Assembly: GCF_918797505.1 (NCBI RefSeq)
Contig: NC_092793.1
Location: 60,903,749 to 60,967,748, forward strand
Length of the DNA: 64,000 nucleotides
Direction of reading: 5' to 3'
Origin: Bemisia tabaci
Lineage: Eukaryota; Arthropoda; Insecta; Hemiptera; Aleyrodidae
The translations under genes were made by a program, and so were the position numbers. Position 1 is the first letter of the stretch. The number at the start of each line of letters is the position of its first letter. Under the pieces are notes generated by a model, which worked only from the letters and a program-made list of their open reading frames with translations, did no database searches and was not told the origin of the DNA. This document shows, one piece after another, positions 44,347-55,725 of this stretch.

Positions 44347-44896
44347 ATGGACCACTAGACAAGGTACGAATTTAAGCAATCTGATACATGTTTCTTAACC
44401 AGAATTTCACGTAAAACACGATTCACACTACGAAAATTACCGAAATCAACTTCTAACGAAGATATTAACGTTTTTATTTCGCACTGATTACGAGGAATTT
44501 GAACTGCCCGCTTACAAGAAACTCAAAGCTCTACGTGAGTCAAAGCGCACTACAACGGTTTCAGCAAGCTTCTCAATCGAGCAATGTTCATTTTCCACCA
44601 TGTGTTGTTCAAACTATTGGTAATTTGCTATAGCTGAGCCAAAGTGTCAAGATTGAAGTTGAAGATTTTTACATCGCAAAGACTGTCATGATAAACATTT
44701 AGCGCGCGATGTGAATCACGTAGAGCAATGAGTTTTCATGAGCGGGTGGTTTGAATTCACGCATCAAGAATCATTAAATATCTTCGTCAGGAGTTGATTT
44801 TGGTAATTTTCGTTGTGCGTATCGTGTTCTACGTGAAATTTTGGTTATGAAACATGTATCAGAATGCTGAAATTCGTACCTTGTCTAGTGGTCCAT
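44347..44896. mobile_element. Foldback element C, copy 2
   Basis: Same ends and arm order as 42478-43029, at about the same length (550 bp). The two copies are clearly homologous along their whole length in the same orientation. A partial third end lies at about 60868-60950. Confidence 0.85.
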
Positions 44897-45293
44897 TTCA
44901 ACTATCAGCCCGGAGAGCCATTAACCAACAGGGCGCGAGACACCGCACACGTACCTTTGTCTCAGCGAGAGATGATCAAATTCCGGACTCCAATTCTGGC
45001 CCACTGAGCGGTGAGCCGGCGGACGGACAAAAGCCAGACGTGAAAGAGAAGGGCCAGAGGAAGTGGAGGGGCACTCAAAGGACGGGTAATTGAAACGGAA
45101 CGGAGACAAAAAACCAATTAATGCTGAAACGACACGCGAGATCCGCTATCGACCCGGCGAGACGCTCCATGTTTCAGAGCCGCAATCCACTTCCCGTCCG
45201 TCAATACAGGCTCCGGGGCGAAACTCTCGCAGCAATGACTTGATGATCTGCGGATCCGATCAAATTTCCTCGGTATTTTAAACCATGTAAGTG

Positions 45294-45504
45294 CACTGGT
45301 AAAAAAAAACCTCTTGGACCAATGCCGCGGTGCATTGACTTTAGAGTGCAGTTTCTTGTCGCCGGATTTAAGAGTCTTGAACTCTTGTTTCAAGCGGATT
45401 TTGCATTGATTCAATTCAAAATCCGCTTGAAACAAGGGTCCAGACTCTTAAATCCGGCGACAAGAAACTGCACTCTTGAACCAAGAGGTTTTTTTTTACC
45501 AGTG
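45294..45504. mobile_element. CACTGG-ended miniature element, family B copy 2
   Basis: Starts CACTGGTAAAAAAAAACCTC and ends TTTTTTTTTACCAGTG, with TG on both flanks (45292-45293, 45505-45506). The interior is a near-perfect palindrome around tgcattgattcaa. 211 bp, the same length as the copy at 58703. Confidence 0.85.
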
Positions 45505-45506
45505 TG

Positions 45507-46560
45507 CGCCTAGGCAACCGTAGAAGGCGGCAAATTGCCGTGCATCAATTGATATGGAATTATTTTGACACTATCCCGATGCATTGAATCTCTCAAAGCA
45601 ATGTGTTCTTTTTTCTATTTATTTATGTAATCTTCCACTATATGGAATTATATTGTATTATATCTAAAATAAATTAACGAAGGTAAGCAAACAACTGGGT
45701 AGTTTGACAGGTTCGCAACTTAATAACTGTACATTAATAATGTACCAGCTGATGCTCCTTATCGAGCGGAAAATGTTTTCTTAATGTTTTTCTAAATCCG
45801 GAAAAAACAAAAAGTTCCACTGCAGCCGCACCTGAGGCCGCATAAGTCAATGATTTATTTTGTCCTCAGTTATTTTTCCTTGAATATTGTTTCAATCCTT
45901 CATTTGTTGATTTCCTTTTTAGAGTTAGATTTTGATTGCCAAAGCATTTCAACTAACTTTGCAGTACAGCTTATCATGTCACAATCAATTGAGGATGCAT
46001 CGTGTGGAAATTTTCTGTTCTTCATTGTTTTGTTAGACAGGCCTCCTACTACCGAAAACGGCTAGAAAAATAGAGATCTGGGGTTGCACTTACCTTGTTT
46101 CTTAGGCTGGGTGAATCCATTTCGCCTCTTCACAATGACCCTTCTTGGGGTTAGAAATTAGGTTGTGAAATTTCGATTTGTTTTGATCTGCTCTGGAACA
46201 GGAGAACTGGATACGGCGCTACTTGAAAGATTTCTTCTTCGGTCTTGTCCCTTGATCCACCAAGAGACACCCGTCTCGAAATCGGGTTTCTTGTAATTGA
46301 ACTTTTCTGGGAATTTCGATTATTTGAATAAAAGACTGAATAACTTTGTTGATGTTTTTACCTTTTAATTTTTGGATATAAACAAGCTAATAGATAAGAG
46401 GAGAAAATTTAGAGAGAGAAAATAATTGCCGTATTAAGACGGTGAAAGTAGGAATGAACAAATCGAAGTATTAAAATTTTGAAGTTACCTTGACGACGCC
46501 AAAAATGGGGGACCTTCCGTTCCACGCCCCCCCCCCTCCCGAACTTCCCCGAAGCTAGGT
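45507..46560. other. No recognisable gene
   Basis: A plus-strand frame at 45850-46065 has a hydrophobic start but no clear signal peptide or domain. A C10 run is at 46527-46536. Confidence 0.4.
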
Positions 46561-46758
46561 TTACAACTGTTCTTGATGGGGACCTCCGTGGATTGTGACC
46601 TCCTCGAAAATCGCTCGCTCCAATCTATCTAGCAGGCGATTTCTGCGCAGCATAAGCCGGCACGACGGACATCTGCGTCTTGAGTCCCGATGCTGACACG
46701 CAGTACAGTGAACATGATTTGGCCGGCAACTCCAAAACGGTGCGGTCATTGTTCGCAA
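46561..46758 (-). pseudogene. Second half of a RING finger (SIAH-type)
   Basis: A 65-residue frame with NHVHCTAC, RRCPSCRLML and RNRLLDRLERAIFEE. This fits the H-C-x2-C...C-P-x-C half of a C3HC4 RING, and the following RNxxLDRLER helix is typical after SIAH/SINA-type RINGs. The first zinc pair (C-x2-C) is not found upstream in frame, so it is either a separate exon or lost. E3 ubiquitin ligase function would be known for the family, but this fragment cannot do it alone. Confidence 0.5.
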
Positions 46759-46975
46759 GCAACTTATACATGCGGCAACTTCCTAAAATAGGCCAGTTAC
46801 TCTTTCTCTTGTGGACATCTGCAAGTTCAATAAAAAAATCAACGGGCTTAGGGGAGGGTTGGAATGGATGCAGGAGGGAGAATATGATTTAATCAACGTT
46901 GAATTTATACGGCATTATGACATGAAAAAAATGTATTTCTTACATTTCAATTAGAAGATCAACTGTTGTTCTTAC

Positions 46976-47105
46976 CACATTGAGATCATTGGCTTTAAAC
47001 TTAGGGTTCTCTGCCAATCCCCAGCAGTGGATTGCCCAGTTGGCATTGACCACTGTCAGACCAAAAGCGACCCCCATACTGATAAGCATCACGTTGCTCA
47101 CCCGT
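46976..47105 (-). CDS. Exon-like segment repeated in the window (NANWAIH exon)
   Basis: The frame reads SNVMLISMGVAFGLTVVNAN and WAIHCWGLAENPKF, ending LNV just before a donor GTG|GTAAGA at 46976. A degenerate relative lies at 40930-41040. I do not recognise the protein. Conservation of VVNANWAIH between two diverged copies suggests a formerly coding exon of a repeated gene. Confidence 0.45.
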
Positions 47106-47121
47106 AATGATTGATTCAGCA

Positions 47122-47351
47122 TTATGAAATGAATTTAATCAATGATTTAATCTCTAATAGTAAAACGTGACGTCTTCCCAGCTTTTGGGAGGATTTTGCC
47201 CGGGTGGCACATGGACGTAAGCGGAGTTTAGCAGTGGACATAGAGGGAGATGAAGACGAAGAAGGGACGGATGTTGAGGACTGAGTCACTGGGGGACTGG
47301 GGTTCTGATCGTCTTTGGTCGTCGTGCCGTTATTTAAACCAGATATCTTTT
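47122..47351 (-). CDS. Exon-like Ser/Pro-rich segment
   Basis: Follows an acceptor (ccttgatttcag) at 47352. The frame reads KISGLNNGTTTKDDQN, a Ser-rich stretch and then basic residues to a stop. The phase (a Glu codon split after g) is the same as that of exon 1 in the element at 32452-34265. Function is unknown; it may be an exon of the same repeated gene family. Confidence 0.35.
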
Positions 47352-47354
47352 CTG

Positions 47355-48487
47355 AAATCAAGGATTAGTTGATTAAATTCTCGGCAAAGGGAATAATTTC
47401 ACTACTGGACGATAGAGGGTTCTACAAGACGTGCGGACATCCATCACTCGAGTGTGGCCGTCTTTTCCAGGTGAAGTTGCATTACTCTTCCTAACTTCCA
47501 TCGTGAAGGGAAGGAAGAGGGATCATGTGGAGACAGGAATTCGGGAATGAGTTGATCAAAGATCAAGAAAAACGTTCAATTTGTATAATCTTCATTCCCG
47601 CCTGTGACATCCATGAGCCGCGTCGTTTTAACTCCCGCCGTAAAGGAACTCTAGCTTGACCGAGACTGTCTGTCTGACGTAGCGAAACATCTGGGAATTC
47701 TAAATCCAAGTAGCGTTCCCGAAGGAGGCCGTGTTATCCGCCGCCGTCAAAGGCGTGGCGCGTGGCGTCGCGTCGCGGCACTTTGATATTTCCGTTGTCG
47801 TCGTCGTTCTCGGCGAGTGAATATTATTGACGTTTCCACTCCGCCAGAAAAAAAATGCCGTCCAAAAGGGTTTCCTTTCGCCGCCAAGCAGAGCTGTCGG
47901 TTCGAGCACCCCCTCCCCCCTCTGCTCTTTGTTGAAATACTCTCAACGTCATCTCCCTCATCCTCCCCTGCCTCCGCATCATATCGGCAAGCCCGCCTCA
48001 TCCCGGGCTTTCCCATCTCATCATTCTCCTTTTGTTTTGATTTACGTTTCCTTTGTGATTTTTTCCCACGGTTTTTGAAGTGATTCAATTCGAGGGTCTA
48101 ATTGCACTCCGAGCTTGCGATATGTAACGCGCAGAAGAAGGGGAACTTTATGATTTAGTTCGTTGGATGAAGAGAAAGAGCCTCGGCGCTGAAATAAGTA
48201 GCCATTTTTGTAGGGTCACTTTGAGGGCTACCTCCGATGATGGTGCTCCCTAAATCGTTGATCCTACTTATAAAAATAAGTTTTCAGTGAAAAAAAAAAC
48301 CAAAAAAATGTCTTAAGCGTTTCGTACGGCCGAAAACCACCCCTGCCTTCCTCCGGTCTTGGGAAAAATTCTGCATGTTGTCCATTATGAGAATTTTTGT
48401 TGCGAGCATAGAATTGAGGTAGAGCTTCACAAATATCTCCGTAAGAGCATGTTTGGGTACTTCGAAAAGGAATAAATGTTCATGTCA
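47355..48487. other. GC-rich stretch, no gene
   Basis: From 47630 to 48060 the sequence is GC-rich and frames overlap on both strands without conserved features (47747-48088 minus, 47817-48083 plus). It could be a promoter-proximal region, but no core promoter is visible. Confidence 0.35.
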
Positions 48488-48769
48488 TCACACGTCTCCT
48501 TGTTTTGCATTTTTCCCCTGACACTCAACGCGGCTTATCTGGGATGCATTGTTTTTTCCAACTTTATTCAGGATTTTTTCGACCTCTCCTTGCGGCTCTT
48601 GATCTTTGATCCTTCTGTTGAATTTCGAAAGCGTCAAGCGGTGGGTCTCTCCTAGTCGGCGTTTGTTGAAAGAAATGATATGCGCCAGCGTATTCTCTTG
48701 TAAATCGCTGTAATTTACATTTTCATAATTAGAGTCGATTGCATCTCTCTCAAATTTTTTACCCTGCAA
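48488..48769 (-). CDS. Tyrosine-recombinase-like fragment containing the first active-site Arg
   Basis: The frame includes DLQENTLAHIISFNKRRLGE followed by THRLTLSKF and later VEKILNKV. In repeated integrase-like animal proteins a segment of the form LI-FNRRRxGEVxRL supplies the catalytic Arg (R-x2-E box). The LGH/Tyr half is at 41054-41536, downstream on the same strand. The two may be exons of one gene separated by later insertions, or two unrelated relics. The end of this fragment lacks a clear donor. Confidence 0.45.
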   Translation of the reverse strand: MQGKKFERDAIDSNYENVNYSDLQENTLAHIISFNKRRLGETHRLTLSKFNRRIKDQEPQGEVEKILNKVGKNNASQISRVECQGKNAKQGDV

Positions 48770-49544
48770 TTGAATCTGACAATGTCATCTGTGAATGGTA
48801 GATTTACAGGTTTTTTGAATTTTGCCTCGTTAAGCATTCGATTTGCACCTTTTACCAGTCAGTTTGGTAGAGGTCCTTGAAATTTTCCATCTGTTTTTAT
48901 AGTTCTGGTTCACTGTTGCCTCGGTGCGGAGAATTTCCGAACATTCCACTGTTACACCCAATGCTTTTGGCATTAGATGGAGCCGGAGATTTACACTCAA
49001 CGAAGAGCTCCCTCACCGTTTCCACAACCAAGGGCCAATTTTTTGCCAAAAACGCGCACAATCGCCTTGACATTTTGATACCCTTGAATCAAATTACGGA
49101 GACTGCCTTCAAAAGAAGATAGTAGAACAAAAAGTTTTCCAGCACCTATATTTTTGAATCTTCCTTTATTTGGCACGAAACCTTTCAATTCGGCATGCTG
49201 TTCAACTCAGACTGATGTTGTTTAACATAAGTAGCCTCTCACCTTCTGTACTAACATACAAATAACTGATAAACATATATTTAACCTAACATAACGTATG
49301 AATCGAATGAATCCACTATGTGTTGTTTAAAGAAAAAATGATCAGTGCGTGGGAACATTCTCCCCGAATGGCAAGTCTGTAACACGTAAATTGTAGCATG
49401 GTTCCGTTTTTGCAATTCAGCTGCTTACGTGGTCTATGAGGCTCCATTTTTGGATCCCGACGTGGTTCTTTTTGCCGGGAAAGTATAAGGAAGAATTCAT
49501 CGTACCACAATGGGGACTTAAGGCAGACCTTAATGTACAGTTAC
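48770..49544. other. No recognisable gene
   Basis: Short frames only (48877-49122 plus, 49316-49510 minus). AT-rich without repeats that I can define. Confidence 0.35.
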
Positions 49545-49600
49545 CTTGGCGATGATGAGCCACAAAATGGCGATAACCTGGGGGCTCGCCGTCATTTGCC
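49545..49600 (-). CDS. Possible tiny exon encoding a signal-peptide-like start
   Basis: An acceptor (gtgtttacag) precedes 49600 and a donor (CCAAG|GTAACT) follows 49545. The 17 codons from the ATG at 49595 read MTASPQVIAILWLIIAK, which looks like the start of a signal peptide or membrane segment. It could be chance, as no partner exons were found. Confidence 0.25.
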
Positions 49601-49962
49601 CTGTAAACACACGCTATCTCGTTTTCTGTCGACGCTGCCAATCGATTAATTGGCTTTTTTTGGCGGTCAGCTCAAATCACCGCGGAAAATTTAAGGAAAC
49701 GCAACTATAACCACTATAGTTCGTAATTACCGCCGTGCTGCAGAACAATATGTAAAAATGCAAGAAACATGAAATGTGGGTAAAGGGAATTGATCAAATC
49801 CTGAAATTTTGCATTAATTGCATGTTATCGACAGCACTATTTAGTGGAAAAAAGGAACATGAACACAGAGTCAAAGAAAAAGCAAGCTGCTGGTTCCAAC
49901 ACTACTGCGTTGGAGAGCTCGCCTTCGTGAAACTATTAACATGACAAATTTTTCACACCACA

Positions 49963-50355
49963 TTAAATAAACTGAATCATGAATAAAACAGAAGATAAGA
50001 GTGGACTAGAACAATTATTGGCAATAAATTTTATGAGTGGATGTACATGGGGCATGGTGTCCCTGATTACTATCTGACACAGTTCCTGACAGGACATGGA
50101 GGAACTCCATGGTTTTCGTGGAACTCGAGGTTTTTCTTTTTCACCAGGAGCTATACATATTTTTGCCCTATTTGCAATAGATTCATTATGGTCAAAAATT
50201 AACAATTCATCCACATTTTCTTCAATTACATTGTCAAATTCAAGAACATTTTCATTTTGAGATGATAATTCTTCTTGTTTAGAGTCATACTCTATTCCTT
50301 CTTCTGAAGTACAATTGTTTTCTACATTCTCATCATAGGTATCATTTTCATACAT
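49963..50355 (-). CDS. Acidic open frame, unknown
   Basis: A 130-residue frame, strongly acidic to residue 60 (many E, D, N), then IANRAKICIAPGEKEKPRVP and RKPWSSSMSCQELC. The composition is unlike random AT-rich DNA in this window, and the PGE-x-PR phrase looks conserved in style, but I cannot assign a family. Possibly an exon of a mobile-element gene. Confidence 0.3.
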   Translation of the reverse strand: MYENDTYDENVENNCTSEEGIEYDSKQEELSSQNENVLEFDNVIEENVDELLIFDHNESIANRAKICIAPGEKEKPRVPRKPWSSSMSCQELCQIVIRDTMPHVHPLIKFIANNCSSPLLSSVLFMIQFI

Positions 50356-52701
50356 ACATACATATAAGTCACTTTACAGCACTACTTCACTTTTCATCTT
50401 TCCTCGGCGACTCATTTCAAAATACGATGGCTCCAATTGCGCACAGCGGGTTCCGTTCCCTGTCAGTGTTTAGGTGGACTAGCTTCCTCGGCATTGCTGC
50501 TATATCTCCTCGAAATTTTCGATCATTCTATTGTAAATCTTCTGCGAAAATCCTCAAAGGCACCTTCTAAAGAGACGCGAAAGTCGAAGCCGCAGTCGCG
50601 AAGTGGATTCAAAATCAACCAGATTCATTCTTTTTCGACGGGATTCAAAAACGCGTTTGAACTCTGGCTGAACGTTGAAGTTAAGGGAGATTATATCGAC
50701 TAATAATTGTAAATTTACTTTGTTTACTCTATCATGCTCTTTCATACATTGTTTTTTTTTTGCTTTTGACACTTGTTTTGTAGTCTTTGTTAATGCTCTT
50801 TGATATGCTGCACTTTTTTGCTTTTGTTTGTCTCAAATTCATTTAATTTCCGGGAGGCAGAGTTACAACTTGCCACTCGTAAGATTTTTCTTCAACATCG
50901 TGGGAGAACATGCCAAAGTTTGGCAACGTCGGTAACGTCAAAAATCGTTCAATTTTGCAAACTTACAGGTCTTTGGAAAGGTAATTACGTCTACTTTTAG
51001 GATATTCTTAGTTTTTGCCAAAATCTCAAGTCGTTCTCAAGTTATGAGCTTGGAGTCGTTACTTTTCAGCCGCGCCTTTAACTTAAGCCTATCTTGAGAC
51101 ATCATTATTTTCTAACCTGTATTTTTCACGTTCATTTTTCGCATTACTTAACAATGAATTTAACGGAAACTCGTAAGAAATGCATCTTTGGTCGGTTGCT
51201 TGCTTGGAAAATAGAGTCGGACTGGCCCTAAGGCCAATCTGTCATTGGCTGATACGCCCCCCTAACGCATCAAAGACGCGCCCCTTTGCCAGATATAAAA
51301 AAATAAGATGAATAAAATTTACAACTAAAGAATAATGCCTTTCAGGAATCTCCACAGATGTGGAAAATCTCATAAAACTGAATATAATATTCATGAAATT
51401 GTCATGGTACCTAATAGTAAAATCATAATTTTGAGAAAACAAATCATAAGTCAAATTTTCACGTCCCTTAACGAATTCTCGGATAAATATTCCTGGTTGC
51501 ATAGGCAGTCCCTGAAAAATGGTTGAAAATTAATGATAAATGAGATTCCAATTGGTATCTCTGGCTTCCAGTTGTGAAGTAGCATTTTTGCTGCATGGAG
51601 AAGTAAAAATGTCGTTTACTGAACATGTTTTATGATAATTTAACACATTTTGGCACAGGCATTATTAATTTCCTATATTTTGTCGCTTAAAATAGCAAGA
51701 TTCTGTTTTCCGCTAAATTGGTAGTAATTAGTAGATAAAACTTTTAATCAAAATTTTGAGGACTGATTAATTTAACGCATTGAAAGACACCCGATTCATG
51801 AATCGAGCCAGACGTCTACCAACCGGCCAACTGGTGATTGATGCATACAGGATGAAATGACTTTGGTGCACTCCTTCTTTCCCCCATTCTAGTAGAGGTG
51901 AAATAAGTCGTAACTCGATTTGCCTTTAATCGGTCGAAATATTGGCCGTTGAGGATGTTGCTTTCCCTATGAAGGTCGATTCTCCGGAAGGAGTAAAGCA
52001 TCCTAGGTCAAGAAAGGGCACTCAATGATATTGAAAATGAACTTGCTTCCAGTGTTTGGTACCACATCTCTTTACTACGCATGATGGAGGAGAACTGCGC
52101 GCGTTTGTCTCGGGCGAGAGGTAGACTCGGAATACAGTGAGCGCGGAGCTGCGATTGGCAACCCCGTGATCGTCTGCCCAGACACAGCTGACAAATCGTG
52201 AAAAGTAGATTAGGCGCGGAAGTATGAGGTGAAGAATATTGGGAATCTGGAACCTCAAAGGAACCGCAGGAGAGAGAATACTCACTTTTGGAAGGGAACA
52301 AACTTTTCTTATTGGTTGAAAACAAAAGAGCACACTGAGAATACAAGACCAACTTTTTTGCAACAACAACTTTTTTAGGTTAACAAATCTCACAAAGAAA
52401 ACTCCTCCCTTTCCAAAGCTCCATCAGCTGATGCCGATCGGGGCTTGGACTCCTTTTAGGAGTTCAGACCGAGACAGACGTCCACCCCCTACCAGGCATC
52501 ATCCTGAAGAGCTCAGAAAGGGAGGATATTAAGACCGAACCAGGGGGAGCAACCTAACTTATATCTAGGATGGCCCCTCCTCCTGGGTTCAGTCGGGCCA
52601 CAGCCCATAAATGTCTAGGTAATGTTAATTTGATTGCTTCTATTCTCTCCGAGAGAGCCACGACAGACAACGCCTCCAAACTGTTATTCCTTACAGGTTC
52701 T
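50356..52701. other. No recognisable gene
   Basis: Frames such as 50437-50703 plus and 52008-52393 minus (two overlapping phases) have no domain features. Nothing repetitive was noted apart from T-runs near 50750. Confidence 0.35.
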
Positions 52702-52966
52702 TCACGTCTCCTCGCCACCATCCCCATCTTCATCAAAAGCATCCGTGGGAGATGGAGACCGTGAAGACGAGGGATAAAGACAGTCATCTAAAATAAAAGG
52801 ATTTGGATCACCCTTTTTGACGTTCAGCATTAAATTTTGATCGGGCAAAATATACATTTTCTTTTGTTGCTTATGGAAGACTTCCGCAACTTCGTTCCTA
52901 TCTAGTGGTTTATATGCATCAAGAATAGGTTGGACTAGCAAATTGCCAGTTGCGCTGGTCGCAAAA
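52702..52966 (-). CDS. Exon-like segment, unknown protein
   Basis: Follows an acceptor (gtttaaacacag) at 52967 and reads FATSATGNLLVQPILDAYKP, LDRNEVAEVFHKQQKKMYIL, PDQNLMLNV and then a Ser/Pro/acidic tail. The first 60 residues look like a folded domain. A possible donor (GGGGATG|GTGGCG or GAGAC|GTGAAG) lies near its end. I do not recognise it. Confidence 0.35.
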
Positions 52967-53787
52967 CTGTGTTTAAACAGCAACTTTCTACGTTCAAATC
53001 AGCCGAGGATCGCCCTTTAAAAAATTCGGCTCATGACATTATCTACCGCCGTAAAGACACCCTTGGTTTGGTTGTTTCCTTCACCTTGCTTTCATCCTAG
53101 TTTCACGTTGAGTAACCAGTGCTAATGTGTCTCCCTGACTGATGAAACCAAGGTTGTCACTACCGCGGTGGATAACGTCATGAATTAACCGAATTTTTCA
53201 AAGCGCTTACGGTTAATGGTTAATATTGAGCGTAGGGAGTTGCTGTTTGGACAGATCTTCTAAAATTTAGCTAATCGTTAAGAATCTAGCATTAAAAAAC
53301 GAATCTATGACCAACGCATCTGACCCATCATGAAAAAGCGCCAATATTCCCAAAAAATTGCAAGACGGAGTTTCCGAGGATCTCTCTCCAACATGGCGAC
53401 ACCGTATGCGAAACTTATCAATGTGAGAGATATCATTGTGGGAGAGGGGGGGGGGGGTGAGGGTGGGGGCGGAAGTGGAGATGAGCTTGGCTACGCGCCA
53501 GAAGGGCCCATCGCATCGTCTGGCGGCCGCATCGCGCAGCTTCCATCATGCGTGTGTCTCAAGTTTGAGAGCTCGGAGTTTGTTCTCAATCCGAAATCAA
53601 TTAACAAAACATAAATAAATGGATTACACGCTAGACGCCGGGCCGTGTAAGCCGGCCGTAAATGCGTGGTGCCCATTAGCGGGTTTACATAACGAGTTGG
53701 TAGTGTTCCAGCGGGCGTCCCTCCTTGTTGTGACTTTGTCCCCGCAACATTCAGTTTTCATGCCCGAGTCAAGCCAGGGATTTTCGG
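52967..53787. other. Intergenic; shares a phrase with the far right end
   Basis: ggttaatattgagcgtaggg...tttggacagatc at 53216-53262 resembles ggttaatattggacgtagag...tttggacggatcc at 63561-63603, indicating a dispersed repeat. A G12 run is at 53446-53457. GC content rises at 53490-53560. Confidence 0.45.
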
Positions 53788-53954
53788 CGGTGGTGAGGAT
53801 GCGTAAATGATCGATTTTCGATATTCCCTCGTTTGCAGCTACGATGAAGAATCGATTATGAAGGTGTTCGTTGCGAACACCCTGGTTAGCGATCCTTTTC
53901 CATTGGTTTGAATGACAGATCAATCGACCCATCGCATAGCATGCCATGCCACTG
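53788..53954. mobile_element. hAT-like MITE, copy 2
   Basis: Begins CGGTGGTGAGG and ends CATGCCATGCCACTG; the interior carries tcgttgcgaacaccctg as in copy 1. The flanks attttcgg (53780-53787) and attctcgg (53955-53962) differ at one base, an 8-bp TSD. Confidence 0.8.
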
Positions 53955-53962
53955 ATTCTCGG

Positions 53963-54736
53963 CCGTGTTACAATTTACACTCTTAGGGATGGAGGTGTTT
54001 CTGTTTTCGGCAATTTCCGGCCAAAATCTTCGACTTGCGACATTTCCATAGAAAAACACAGAGAGCTAGCGATTGAAATCGCAAGGTTATGGGAGCTTGA
54101 CATCAAGTTTCGAAGGAGTAAGTATCTAAGTCGACGCATGCAGTAATTTTAAGAAGCGTTTCTTTGATCTAAATCAACGCTGCGCGCGAATATTTTGGGC
54201 CCGCGGCAACGAGAGGTGGGCGCGGGGAAACTGATGTCACTCGCACCTCAGTGGCTAAAATTTAAAAAATGAGTGCTTTTTAGAAAGCTCTGAGTATGAA
54301 AATTCAGAGATTTGTTTAATAGATTTCATTCAGTATCATTAATTATGGAGGTGACGTAAGTGTACACTTTCTTTACGAATGTCCCTCCTTGAAAATGGAG
54401 ATTTTTATTCATTTCTGCCTCGAAAATATGAAAATCTTGAATAGAAACACTTGGGACACACATATTCCTGTGGGCCCAAGGGTTTCAAAAAGCGGTTATC
54501 AGTATAAAGGGCGCGTATCAGCATCCATTCCTTCCACTGATATCTCAGTTACACCGTAAAACTGTTTGCATTAAAGGCAGAGACCGCGTTAGCCATTTTT
54601 AACGTCCCACAACTGCCAGTTGAAGGGTCGTCTAGGGATTCGGATTTTTTTGTGGAAAAACTCGATCGTCTAAAAAATTGCTTTTCGTATCAAGATCGAT
54701 GAAAGCTGAATCGAGTGAAGTGTAAAAATCAATTTT
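53963..54736. other. No recognisable gene
   Basis: AT-rich apart from a GC patch at 54180-54230. Frames are short and featureless. Confidence 0.4.
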
Positions 54737-54737
54737 T

Positions 54738-54806
54738 CTCATATTTATTTATTTATTTATTTATTTATTTATTTTATTTATTTTATTTTATTTTTTTTTA
54801 TTTATT
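54738..54806. repeat. (ATTT)n microsatellite
   Basis: About 65 bp of atttattt-type repeats. Read on the minus strand it is (AAAT)n, and could be the 3' tail of the minus-strand retroelement fragment that starts at 55314. Confidence 0.85.
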
Positions 54807-54936
54807 GTGACGCATTTGGTGGTTTTAAAGTTTCCAAGGAAACACCCATATCCGTAGAACGTTTTGCCGAACAACTAAACTGCATAAGAAAAATTTGGAA
54901 ACAATTTGGAAGATCTTAGTGAAACTATTAAAATTA

Positions 54937-55335
54937 TTATTGTTTAAATTTCTCAGGATCCTTGTTCCTGAAATTTTTCTTCGTAGCCTTCTCTTCGACT
55001 TCCTTCCACTCTAACTCCGGTACAACGTTTGTCTGAGTTTTGGCTATGTCTGCATAGGACTTGACCGCTCGCTCAACTTTCAAAATACCCTCTTCCAGCT
55101 TCCCGGTGTTGAGATTTTCGATCTGCGCTGCGACTTTTTCAATCTTCTTGATGTCACCCTTTGACTGAATGAGTTCCTCAACCTGTTTTCTAATAGACGT
55201 CACCTCCCTCTTGACCAAGTTCATGTCTTGCTGCAAACCTTTGCGGATTCCTTTAATTTCCACGAAAGATTCAGTATTGGCCAGAGTTTTCATTGATAGG
55301 GAAGCTTCTTCCAATTTCTAGGTTCCTTTGCTCTG
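54937..55335 (-). pseudogene. Coiled-coil protein, probably LINE ORF1 N-terminus
   Basis: A 125-residue frame dominated by charged heptad-like residues (KGIRKGLQQDMN, VTSIRKQVEELIQSK, KKIEKVAAQIENL) followed by VKSYADIAKTQ. The YADIA motif after a coiled coil is reminiscent of Jockey/RTE ORF1 proteins. A plausible true start, ATGGATCCAGAGCAAAGGAA at about 55341, is joined only through a frameshift. It ends after KDPEKFKQ. The A-rich microsatellite 130 bp downstream supports a retroelement. The family call is inference. Confidence 0.4.
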
Positions 55336-55725
55336 GATCCATATTTTTACTAGTTATATAATCACGTATACCACAGCTAAATTGTTATTCCCCCGTTGTT
55401 GCAAGAATATGGACTGAACTATAGGTTGTGTGATTTTGTTTACATATTTTGAAAAGGGCGCGTCGCTTTAATAATTTGACCGTGTAACAGTCCATCAAAT
55501 ACCCATCAATGTAGATATCTCTCGACCACCATTTTTGTCATCATTTTGATCGGAAATTTGAGCGTGAATCCAGGCCTTTTTTGTTCTGAGTTATTTTTTG
55601 CTCATTTTCCAAGGTGGCAAAAGTGCCCAGGGAGAAAACCAAATTGATTGAAGAAATTAGAACTGAGAGGTCAAAAACGGATGAAACAATCGGAATTGTA
55701 ATTGGAGGCAACAAACCGTTGCCAC

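Noticed and set aside
47747..48088. Basic/acidic 113-codon frame, minus strand
   Set aside because: Overlaps equally long plus-strand frames in a GC-rich stretch; low complexity and no signature.
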